From Wenzhouxiangella sp. (lineage in GTDB: Bacteria; Pseudomonadota; Gammaproteobacteria; Xanthomonadales; Wenzhouxiangellaceae): a stretch of DNA of 5,536 nt. The notes beneath the pieces are model-generated. The model was not told where the DNA came from. It worked only from the letters and a program-made list of their open reading frames with translations, and made no database searches. Position 1 is the first letter of the stretch, and each line of letters opens with the position of its first letter. Position numbers and translations under genes: made by a program. Where the stretch lies: positions 1-5,536 of the forward strand of contig SKIE01000174.1 in NCBI GenBank assembly GCA_007116585.1, in the 5' to 3' direction. Shown here one piece after another: positions 1 through 5,487 of the stretch.

Positions 1-466
1 CCCGGATCAGCTTGAGCTGGCGCTCGCGCCCTGCCCAGTCGCCGTGCTCACGGTAGGCCCGGGCATAGTCCGGCTGCGTGATCGGATCGGCCTCGACCAG
101 CAAATCGGCCATGGCCAGATCAAACTGGAGGCTGATGGCCTGCAGCTGCATCGCATCACCCACGGCGTGGAGCAGATGGTCGGGTAAAAAGCGGCGCATC
201 ACCGGTGCCGCGCGCTTGAGCTGCTGATCGCGCTCCACCACCTCGCGCCCGCCATAGAGTTCGTCGAGAAAGAACTCGCAGGCCGGCAGGTAGCGCGGCT
301 GTTCGCGAAGGTCAGCGTAGGTCGCGTCCAGGCGGCGGCGTTGCCAATGCTGCAGACGGGCGAGCGCCCGGGCACGCGGCACGGGCAAATCCTGCACACA
401 GCCGCCGATGTGCTGGTTGCGCTGAATCTGCTCGTGCAGATGCAAATAGGCTGCCGATTCGCTCAT
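1..466 (-). CDS. FFLEELY-motif protein, C-terminus cut by window edge
   Basis: A partial gene: 155 complete codons are read leftward from the ATG at 466-464 with no stop before the window ends. The hallmark is FFLDELYGG at residues 65-73, followed by an acidic and basic stretch (ERDQQLKRAAP) and a Leu/Ala-rich helical segment (LLHAVGDAMQLQAISLQFDLAMADLL, written here across residues 98-123 only as a guide to its hydrophobic periodicity). This matches a conserved proteobacterial family known only by its FFLEELY motif; no biochemical role is established. No signal peptide or membrane span is seen, so it is probably cytosolic and mainly helical. The start codon shares four bases (ATGA) with the stop of the peroxiredoxin gene and has no strong ribosome site of its own, so it is likely translated by coupling. 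Recognition of the motif is firm; function is unknown. Confidence 0.82.
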   Translation of the reverse strand, partial: MSESAAYLHLHEQIQRNQHIGGCVQDLPVPRARALARLQHWQRRRLDATYADLREQPRYLPACEFFLDELYGGREVVERDQQLKRAAPVMRRFLPDHLLHAVGDAMQLQAISLQFDLAMADLLVEADPITQPDYARAYREHGDWAGRERQLKLIR

Positions 467-912
467 CCCAGCGCCCGGATGGCCTCGATCAATTCCTTGC
501 GCTTGCGCCGGAATACGGCCACACTCTCAACGTGCCGATAGCGCACGCGATGGGTTTCATCCAGCAGGAACACGCCCCGCTTCATGCCCATCAGGCCCTT
601 GCAGCCATAGGCCTGCGCGACGGCCAGGTCGGAGTCGGTCAGCAGCGAGAAGGGAAGATCGTGCTTGTCGCGGAACGCGCGATGCGAGTCCGCGTCGTCG
701 GCGCTGATGCCGACCACGTCCACGCCGAGGTCGGTGAAGGCATCCATGCCGTCGCGGTAGTCACACAGCTGGGCGGTGCATACGGGCGTGTCATCCCCGG
801 GGTAGAACACCAGCAACAAACGGCGGCCCTGCTGCTCGGACAGCGCATAGCGGTTGCCGTCCTGATCGGACAGCTCGAAATCGGGGGCCTGCTGGCCCGG
901 CTCGATCGTCAT
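463..912 (-). CDS. Peroxiredoxin, PrxQ/Bcp-type (AhpC/TSA family)
   Basis: A 149-residue thiol peroxidase expected to reduce hydrogen peroxide and organic hydroperoxides in the cytosol, with thioredoxin-like reductants. The N-terminus has the family's APDFEL element (residues 9-14). The active site reads FYPGDDTPVCTAQLC (36-50): P38, T42 and peroxidatic C45 form the Pxxx(T/S)xxC signature, and C50 lies five residues later, the spacing of atypical two-Cys PrxQ/Bcp enzymes. R112, just before the VFLLD strand, fits the conserved catalytic arginine. A valine (V44) sits where many Bcp proteins have glycine. The ATG at 912-910 is preceded by GGAG (bases 922-919) at six bases, supporting this start. 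A much longer open frame upstream of it (to about base 2004) is only antisense to the phospholipase gene. It is the first gene of an at least two-gene unit with the FFLEELY-motif gene, whose start overlaps its stop. Confidence 0.93.
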   Translation of the reverse strand: MTIEPGQQAPDFELSDQDGNRYALSEQQGRRLLLVFYPGDDTPVCTAQLCDYRDGMDAFTDLGVDVVGISADDADSHRAFRDKHDLPFSLLTDSDLAVAQAYGCKGLMGMKRGVFLLDETHRVRYRHVESVAVFRRKRKELIEAIRALG

Positions 913-950
913 GGGGCGCTCCAATTGCTGAAAATCTGAACAGGGGCGTG

Positions 951-960
951 CATTATAATG
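951..960. promoter_or_regulatory. Self-complementary -10 box, candidate bidirectional promoter
   Basis: CATTATAATG is a perfect 10-bp palindrome. It holds a consensus TATAAT on the plus strand (954-959) and another on the minus strand (957-952). It lies between the divergent peroxiredoxin (start 912) and phospholipase (start 982) genes, at distances that would give leaders of roughly 15 bases (plus) and 30 bases (minus). No good -35 hexamer was found at 16-18 bp on either side, so the promoter call rests on the -10 match and its position. Confidence 0.55.
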
Positions 961-968
961 AAGCAATC

Positions 969-973
969 GGAGG
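969..973 (+). promoter_or_regulatory. Ribosome binding site that decides the phospholipase start
   Basis: GGAGG ends eight bases before the ATG at 982. The in-frame ATG at 958, 24 bases earlier, has no ribosome site and overlaps the TATAAT box, so a transcript from that promoter would not contain it. This selects 982 as the start. Confidence 0.8.
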
Positions 974-981
974 TTGATTCC

Positions 982-2217
982 ATGCTGAAGCTCACGCCCG
1001 CAACCCAGGCGACCCCGCAAACTCGTCCGCCAGTGATCGGGCTGGCAATCGCCGGCGGCGGCCCGCTGGGTGCCATTTACGAGCTTGGCGCGCTGCAAGC
1101 GCTGGAAGAAGCCATCGACGGCATCAAGATGCACGACCTCGACGTCTATGTCGGCGTCAGCTCCGGCTCTTTCCTGACCGCCAGCCTGGCCAACCGGGTC
1201 ACCACCTCGCAGATGAGCCGTATTTTCATGAGCTCGCCCGACGCCGAGTTTCATTTCCAGCCAGACCTGTTTCTGCGCCCGGCCATTCGAGAGTATTTCC
1301 AGCGGGCAATGAGCGTCCCCAGCGTCGTGCTGGACATGCTGACCGAGATCATCCGTCATCCCGAGCGCATTGCCCATCTGGAGAGCGTCGAGAGCCTGAG
1401 CCGCCTGATTCCTACCGGCATCTTCGATAATCACAGCATTGACGATTTCATCGCCGGCGTGCTGTCGCGACCTGGCCGGTCGAATGATTTCCGCGAGATC
1501 GGGGCCATGCTGCGAGTCGTTGCCGTCGACCTGGAAACCGGCCAGGCCGTGCGCTTTGGCGAACCCGGGCTGGACCATGTGCCGATTTCCACCGCCGTGC
1601 AGGCCTCGGCTGCCCTGCCCGGCCTGTACCCACCGGTAGAAATCGACGGTCACTATTACGTGGACGGCGCCCTGCGCCGGACGCTGCATGCCTCGGTCGC
1701 GCTGCGCGAAGGCGCGGACCTTCTGATTGGCATCAACCCGCTGGTGCCCTATGACGCCGAACTGGACCCCAGCGTGCCACCCGATGGCCGCAGTTCCAGC
1801 CGCATGATCAAGGGCGGGCTGCCGGTGGTGTTGTCGCAGACGTTCCGCTCGCTGATCCAGTCGCGCATGCAGGTGGGCATGGCGAAGTACGAAGTCGACT
1901 ACCCGGCCGCATCCATTCTGCTGGTCGAGCCCAACCGCAACGACGAGCGCATGTTTTTCACCAACGTGTTCAGCTACAGCTCGCGCAACGAACTGGTGGA
2001 CCACGCCTATCGCACCACCCGTGCCGAACTGCTGGACCGGGCCGACGAGCTGGAGCCGTTTCTGGAACCTTACGGACTGGGGCTGAACCGATCGGTGCTG
2101 GCTGCCGAGCGCAGCTTCTCCGACAGCATGGATGCTGAAAAACGCTACCTCGCGCCCATGGGCAACAGCCTGGCCCGCAGCCTGGACAGCCTGGAGCGCA
2201 TCCTCGGCAGCTCCTGA
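982..2217 (+). CDS. Patatin-like phospholipase (serine acyl hydrolase)
   Basis: A 411-residue protein expected to hydrolyse acyl esters of phospholipids or neutral lipids with a Ser-Asp dyad. Reading from the ATG at 982, the glycine-rich oxyanion-hole motif is AGGGPLGA (24-31), the nucleophile elbow is GVSSG (58-62, Ser60), and the catalytic aspartate is in the DGA motif (228-230, Asp228). Order and spacing are those of the patatin domain. The segment SAALPGLYPPVEIDGHYYVDG, just ahead of and including the DGA motif, is also typical. About 180 residues follow the catalytic core, with no recognised domain. There is no signal peptide or clear membrane helix, so it is probably cytosolic or peripheral to the membrane. 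The alternative start at 958 would add eight residues but lacks a ribosome site. It diverges from the peroxiredoxin gene and converges on the acyl-CoA reductase gene. A link to lipid turnover feeding that enzyme is inference; the true substrate is not shown. Confidence 0.9.
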   Translation: MLKLTPATQATPQTRPPVIGLAIAGGGPLGAIYELGALQALEEAIDGIKMHDLDVYVGVSSGSFLTASLANRVTTSQMSRIFMSSPDAEFHFQPDLFLRPAIREYFQRAMSVPSVVLDMLTEIIRHPERIAHLESVESLSRLIPTGIFDNHSIDDFIAGVLSRPGRSNDFREIGAMLRVVAVDLETGQAVRFGEPGLDHVPISTAVQASAALPGLYPPVEIDGHYYVDGALRRTLHASVALREGADLLIGINPLVPYDAELDPSVPPDGRSSSRMIKGGLPVVLSQTFRSLIQSRMQVGMAKYEVDYPAASILLVEPNRNDERMFFTNVFSYSSRNELVDHAYRTTRAELLDRADELEPFLEPYGLGLNRSVLAAERSFSDSMDAEKRYLAPMGNSLARSLDSLERILGSS

Positions 2218-2225
2218 GCCATTTT

Positions 2226-2266
2226 GCCTGCATGCAGCCTGCAGGCGGGCGGCAACGCCACCCGCC
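2226..2266. terminator. Two adjacent hairpins between convergent genes
   Basis: Two inverted repeats fill the 67-base gap between the phospholipase stop and the reductase stop. The first has 7-bp arms (GCCTGCA at 2226-2232 and TGCAGGC at 2240-2246). The second is GC-rich: GGCGGG (2244-2249) and GGC (2251-2253) pair with GCC (2257-2259) and CCCGCC (2261-2266), with one C/A mismatch and a three-base loop. They share bases 2244-2246, so they exclude each other. Neither is followed by a T-run on either strand, so this is a weak terminator call. Confidence 0.35.
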
Positions 2267-2284
2267 CATCAGAACACTTCTGCC

Positions 2285-4273
2285 CTACCAGTGAATGCCG
2301 CGCATCAGCGAGGCGAAAGCGACCTGCTCCTGGGTTGGCTGATCATGCTGATCTGACGCCACGCCGCGCGCCGCTGACGAGTCGGGAAACATGCGAAACG
2401 CCGAGTTCATGATGATCTCCGAGCTCTTCGGCGCGACCGCGTGCAGCACCTGGGCAAAAATGCCCAGCCGCGTCGCAATGCGCTGCGGACGGTAAATCAC
2501 CGCCTGCTTGACCATGTCGGCGGCGTCTTCCGGGGTGATGGTCGGGACGGACTCATACATCTTGGTTGGCGCAATCATGGGCGTGCGCACCAGCGGCATG
2601 TTGATGGTCGTAAAGGACACGCGGGCATCGTTGAACTCCGAGGCCGCACAGCGGGCGAAGGCATCCAGCGCTGCCTTGGAGGCCACGTAGGCCGAGAAGC
2701 GCGGTGCGTTGGACAACACGCCGATGGAGGAGATGTTGATGACCTGCCCTTTGCGTCGCTTCTCCATCACCGGCAGGAAGCCCATGATCAGTTTGAGCGC
2801 GCCGAAGTAGTTGAGCTGCATGCAGCGCTCGTAGTCGTGGAAGCGGTCATAGGACAGCGAAATCGAACGGCGGATGGAGCGGCCCGCGTTGTTGATCAGG
2901 ATGTCCACGTGGCCATGATCGGCCAGCACCTGGTCGATCAAACGCTCGGCGTCTGTCAGGTCAGCCAGGTCGCAGGTGTAGGGGAAAGCCTGGCCACCTG
3001 CCGCTTCGATCTCGGCCTTGGTCTCCATCAGCTGTTCCTCGCCGCGCGCGACAATGACGGTCTTGGCGCCGGCCTCGCCCATCATGAGCGCGGTGGCCTT
3101 GCCGATACCCGACGAGGCGCCGGTAATCAACACGACCTTGTCGCGCACGCGCCCGGACAGCGAACGGTCAATGAACAGCTCGGGGTCGAGGTGCCGTTCC
3201 CAGTAATCCCAAAGCACCCAGGCATAGGTATCCAGCGACGGCACGCTGATGCCCGAGCCCTTGAGCGCCCGCTCGGCCTCACGGGTGTCGAAATGGGTCG
3301 GGTAATTGAAAAACGACAGCATGTCTTTCGGAATACCCAGGTCCTTGAGCACCTGGTTGATGATGCGGCGCACCGGCGGCAGCATGCCCAGACCCTGCTT
3401 GACCGGCGCCGGGATGAACGAAAACAGACGGGCATCGAGCCGCATCGACATCAGCGGCGCATGGGCAGCCTCGGCAAACAGGTTCATGACCTCGCCAATG
3501 CGCTTCGGGTTCGGATCGGTCAGATGGAAGCACTGGCCGTCAAGCCTGGGCTTGTGGGCGATGTGGTCCATGGCCCGGGCAACGAAGTCGACCGGCACCA
3601 GGTTGACCCGGCCACCTTCCAGCCCCAGTGTCGGCACCCACGGCGGCAGCATCCGCCGCATTTTTTGAATCAGCTTGAAGAAATAGTAAGGGCCGTCGAT
3701 CTTGTCGATTTCGCCGGTCTTGGAATGCCCGACCACGATGCCGGGACGGTAGACCCGCCACGGGATGCTGCAGTGCTTGCGGACCAGGCCTTCGGAGTCA
3801 TGCTTGGTGCGAAAGTAGGGATGGCCCAGGTCGGTCGCTTCCTCGAACATGTCTTCGCGGAACGTGCCGCGATACAGGCCGGCGGCCGCAATTGATGAGG
3901 TGTGATGAAAACAGCGCGCCTTGAGTGCCTCGGCACACTGGATCGCATGCCGGGTGCCGTCGATATTGGCCGCCTGGTTGTCTTCAGCGCTGGCTTTGAG
4001 GTCATACACCGCCGCCAGGTGGAAGAAATGCCGGATCTTGCCGCCCAGAGCTTCCTGGTCAGCCGCACTCAGCCCGAGTGCCGGCTTGGTCAGATCGCCG
4101 CTGACGGCGACCACCCGCTTGCGATGATCCCCCCACCGTTCCTCGACCAGGCGATTGAACTTCTTCTTTGAGCCACGGCGCACCAGCACATGGACCGTGC
4201 CCTTGCGCGCCAGCAGCTGATCAATCAGGTTGCGGCCGATGAATCCGGTTCCCCCGGTGACAAAATAAGTCAT
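2285..4273 (-). CDS. Two-domain fatty acyl-CoA reductase (alcohol-forming type)
   Basis: A 662-residue protein expected to reduce long-chain fatty acyl-CoA to fatty alcohol with NADPH in the cytosol or at the membrane surface. It closely resembles, by recall rather than by alignment, the roughly 660-residue Marinobacter reductase that performs both steps, including the ends (starts with a YFxTGGTGFIG-type motif, ends in MRGIHW). The N-terminal extended SDR/male-sterility-like domain (about 1-365) has the nucleotide site GGTGFIG (7-13), TSS at 125-127 and YFRTK (Y153, K157). The C-terminal classical SDR domain (about 375-620) has TGASSGIG (384-391), NNAG (461-464), S515/S516 and YVASK (Y529, K533). 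Both catalytic YxxxK pairs are intact, which fits one domain making aldehyde and the other alcohol. The ATG at 4273 has GGGAG (4288-4284) ten bases upstream. It diverges from the acyl-CoA-binding protein gene. A simple SDR oxidoreductase of unknown substrate is the alternative, but the fused architecture argues against it. Confidence 0.9.
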   Translation of the reverse strand: MTYFVTGGTGFIGRNLIDQLLARKGTVHVLVRRGSKKKFNRLVEERWGDHRKRVVAVSGDLTKPALGLSAADQEALGGKIRHFFHLAAVYDLKASAEDNQAANIDGTRHAIQCAEALKARCFHHTSSIAAAGLYRGTFREDMFEEATDLGHPYFRTKHDSEGLVRKHCSIPWRVYRPGIVVGHSKTGEIDKIDGPYYFFKLIQKMRRMLPPWVPTLGLEGGRVNLVPVDFVARAMDHIAHKPRLDGQCFHLTDPNPKRIGEVMNLFAEAAHAPLMSMRLDARLFSFIPAPVKQGLGMLPPVRRIINQVLKDLGIPKDMLSFFNYPTHFDTREAERALKGSGISVPSLDTYAWVLWDYWERHLDPELFIDRSLSGRVRDKVVLITGASSGIGKATALMMGEAGAKTVIVARGEEQLMETKAEIEAAGGQAFPYTCDLADLTDAERLIDQVLADHGHVDILINNAGRSIRRSISLSYDRFHDYERCMQLNYFGALKLIMGFLPVMEKRRKGQVINISSIGVLSNAPRFSAYVASKAALDAFARCAASEFNDARVSFTTINMPLVRTPMIAPTKMYESVPTITPEDAADMVKQAVIYRPQRIATRLGIFAQVLHAVAPKSSEIIMNSAFRMFPDSSAARGVASDQHDQPTQEQVAFASLMRGIHW

Positions 4274-4338
4274 ACGATCTCTACTCCCAGGCAGTCGCTG
4301 TTGTTTTGTGGATGAACTCCTTGTGTCCGCCTAAGATA

Positions 4339-4362
4339 CCGCGCCACAGCGCCATCGCGCCA
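4339..4362. repeat. Three tandem 8-bp units in the reductase leader
   Basis: Plus-strand units ccgcgcca, cagcgcca and tcgcgcca follow each other without gaps; the last six bases, GCGCCA, are identical in all three. They lie 66-89 bases upstream of the reductase start, inside its likely 5' leader. They may be a protein site or chance in GC-rich DNA. Confidence 0.5.
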
Positions 4363-4379
4363 GTCACATGCGGCACTGA

Positions 4380-4408
4380 TTGACCGCGGCCCCCGCTCAT
4401 GCTAGAAC
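4380..4408 (+). promoter_or_regulatory. Candidate sigma70 promoter for the ACBP-TetR operon
   Basis: TTGACC (4380-4385) and TAGAAC (4403-4408) are separated by 17 bases, matching the -35 and -10 consensus at five and four of six positions. Transcription would begin near 4415, giving a leader of about 33 bases that contains GGGGAG (4434-4439), eight bases before the ATG at 4448. The -10 box lies inside the palindrome at 4397-4419. Confidence 0.6.
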
Positions 4409-4419
4409 TTCAAGCATGA
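4397..4419. promoter_or_regulatory. 23-bp near-perfect palindrome, candidate TetR operator
   Basis: The left arm TCATGCTAGAA (4397-4407) and right arm TTCAAGCATGA (4409-4419) are symmetric about C4408, with ten of eleven base pairs matching; only A4404/A4412 breaks symmetry. The element covers the -10 boxes of both divergent promoters, so a bound dimer would block both. The TetR-family gene two genes away (4727-5344) is the natural candidate ligand-responsive repressor. The symmetry is seen directly; the binding protein is inferred. Confidence 0.65.
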
Positions 4420-4426
4420 CATTCAA
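4399..4426 (-). promoter_or_regulatory. Candidate sigma70 promoter for the acyl-CoA reductase
   Basis: On the minus strand TTGAAT (4426-4421) and TAGCAT (4404-4399) are 16 bases apart, each matching consensus at four of six positions. Transcription would begin near 4392, giving a leader of about 118 bases that includes the tandem 8-bp units. It is weaker than the plus-strand promoter it overlaps; no better candidate was found nearer the reductase start. Confidence 0.45.
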
Positions 4427-4447
4427 ATATTTCGGGGAGTCCAGAAC

Positions 4448-4705
4448 ATGAGTGACCTTGACCAACGATTCGTGCAGGCACAGGCCGACGCCAAGCAATT
4501 GCCCGCCCGCCCCGACAACGACACCATGCTCAAGCTCTACAGCTACTTCAAGCAGGGGACGGAAGGTGATGTCAGCGGGGAAAAGCCCGGGTTCTTTGAT
4601 TTTGTGGGCGTGGCGAAGTACGAAGCCTGGGAAAAGCGCAAGGGCATGCAGGCCGACGAAGCCAAACAGAAGTACGTCGACCTGGTCGAATCACTGAAGA
4701 GTTGA
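4448..4705 (+). CDS. Acyl-CoA-binding protein (ACBP)
   Basis: An 85-residue, single-domain ACBP, the full length of the stand-alone family, expected to bind medium- to long-chain acyl-CoA esters in the cytosol and to buffer or deliver them. The core MLKLYSYFKQGTEGD (27-41) followed by KPGFFDFVGVAKYEAW (46-61) is diagnostic. The ligand-binding residues known from bovine ACBP (Tyr28, Lys32, Lys54, Tyr73) have counterparts at Y31, K35, K57 and Y76, and the conserved tryptophan is W61, so binding should be intact. It has no signal peptide or membrane segment. GGGGAG lies eight bases before the ATG. It is the first gene of an operon with the TetR gene 21 bases downstream and is divergent from the acyl-CoA reductase, which suggests it supplies or protects that enzyme's substrate (inference). 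ACBPs are universal in eukaryotes but patchy in bacteria. Confidence 0.95.
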   Translation: MSDLDQRFVQAQADAKQLPARPDNDTMLKLYSYFKQGTEGDVSGEKPGFFDFVGVAKYEAWEKRKGMQADEAKQKYVDLVESLKS

Positions 4706-4726
4706 CCTGCCCACCCGCAGCGGCCA

Positions 4727-5344
4727 ATGGCCCGCAATACGCGACAGCGCATTCTTGATGCCGCCCTGGCGTTATTCAACGCCGAGGGCGAACCCAACGT
4801 CACCACGAACCGGATTGCCGACGAGCTCGATATCAGCCCCGGCAACCTGCACTACCACTTCCGCTCCAAGTCTGACCTGATCGAGGCGCTGTTCGGCGCG
4901 TTTGAGCAGCGCATGCTCGATATCCTGTCGTCGCCCGAGGAGCGCGACGCGGATATCGAAGATATCTGGTTCCTTCTCCACATCGCCTTCGAGACCATCG
5001 GCGAATATCGCTTTCTTTACCGTGACCTGAGCGATCTGTGCGCCAGGCACCGCGGCCTGCACCAGCGCTTTCGTGGAATTTTGCGCCTGACCATGGAATC
5101 GGCCCGGGCGCTGTGTGACGACCTGATCCGTGCCCAGCGCATGCAGGCATCAGATCGTGAGCTGGATGCCCTGATTCGCAACGTGGCCCTGGTCAGCACC
5201 TTCTGGATTGCTTTTGACCAGGTGCATGACGCCGATGGCGTCCACCCCGATCGCGCCGCCTGGCAGGTGATGAGCCTGATCAGCCCGTATCTGCTGGGCG
5301 AATCACGCACCCACCTGCAGACACTGGCCGAGGCCTATACCTGA
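4727..5344 (+). CDS. TetR/AcrR-family transcriptional regulator
   Basis: A 205-residue regulator of usual TetR length. The N-terminal DNA-binding domain spans about residues 4-50: helix 1 RQRILDAALALFNAEG (6-21), the helix-turn-helix TTNRIADELDISPGNLHYHF (26-45), and the family-typical RSKSDLI. The rest (about 55-205) is the helical ligand-binding and dimerisation part; the EYRFLYRDLSDL stretch (93-104) and TFWIAFD (158-164) resemble the Pfam TetR C-terminal type that I recall as PF13972, which I could not check. There is no clear Shine-Dalgarno sequence before the ATG, and the gene begins 21 bases after the ACBP stop, so it is probably translated from the shared transcript at a low level. 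The likely target is the palindrome at 4397-4419, making it autoregulated and controlling the reductase too; an acyl-CoA or fatty acid effector is inference from context. Confidence 0.92.
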   Translation: MARNTRQRILDAALALFNAEGEPNVTTNRIADELDISPGNLHYHFRSKSDLIEALFGAFEQRMLDILSSPEERDADIEDIWFLLHIAFETIGEYRFLYRDLSDLCARHRGLHQRFRGILRLTMESARALCDDLIRAQRMQASDRELDALIRNVALVSTFWIAFDQVHDADGVHPDRAAWQVMSLISPYLLGESRTHLQTLAEAYT

Positions 5345-5364
5345 TGATCCCAGCGGTGGTCAGA

Positions 5365-5487
5365 TCAGATGGCCCCCATCAACACCCAGGTCACATAAGA
5401 GACCATCCCCGCCAGAGCGAAGACGGCGAGTGCTGCCAGCGCGGCGTTGCGGCGATGCTGGCGTTTCCTGTCCAGACCTTCTGTCAC
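5365..5487 (-). CDS. Small single-span membrane protein, unknown function
   Basis: A 40-residue protein from the GTG at 5487-5485: a short basic N-terminus (RKRQHRR at residues 7-13), then one hydrophobic helix of about 22 residues ending in VTWVLMGAI. The charge pattern predicts N-in, C-out insertion in the inner membrane. GAGGTGA (5500-5494), complementary to seven bases of the 16S tail, stands six bases before the GTG. An ATG at 5493 would add two residues but would abut that ribosome site, so GTG is preferred. Its stop lies 20 bases from the stop of the convergent TetR gene. Tiny basic-plus-one-helix proteins of this shape accompany respiratory oxidases in many proteobacteria, but no sequence signature here proves that link. 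Confidence 0.6.
   Translation of the reverse strand: MTEGLDRKRQHRRNAALAALAVFALAGMVSYVTWVLMGAI

Noticed and set aside
532..939. 135-residue open frame on the plus strand
   Set aside because: It is antisense to the peroxiredoxin and has no recognisable domain.
924..967. ATTGCT and AGCAAT inverted arms flanking the divergent promoter
   Set aside because: Six-base arms 32 bases apart are likely by chance and are not centred on the -10 palindrome.
913..2004. Upstream extension of the peroxiredoxin frame on the minus strand, giving a 513-residue protein
   Set aside because: The extension is antisense to the phospholipase, is rich in Gln, His, Arg and Ala with no domain, and the peroxiredoxin has a proper ATG and ribosome site at 912.
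2341..2353. GATCA-tgc-TGATC inverted repeat containing TCATGCT, a match to the operator arm
   Set aside because: It lies inside the C-terminal coding region of the reductase and shares only seven bases of one arm with the 4397-4419 palindrome, so a second operator is not supported.
2441..3895. 484-residue open frame on the plus strand
   Set aside because: It is entirely antisense to the acyl-CoA reductase; its His/Arg/Gly-rich composition with no motif is typical of a shadow frame in high-GC DNA.
4952..4966. Two GATATC copies separated by three bases
   Set aside because: They encode Asp-Ile-Glu-Asp-Ile inside the TetR gene and need no other explanation.
5341..5368. CTGAT/ATCAG inverted repeat between the TetR and small membrane protein genes as a terminator
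   Set aside because: The stem is only five bases with an 18-base loop and has no T-run.
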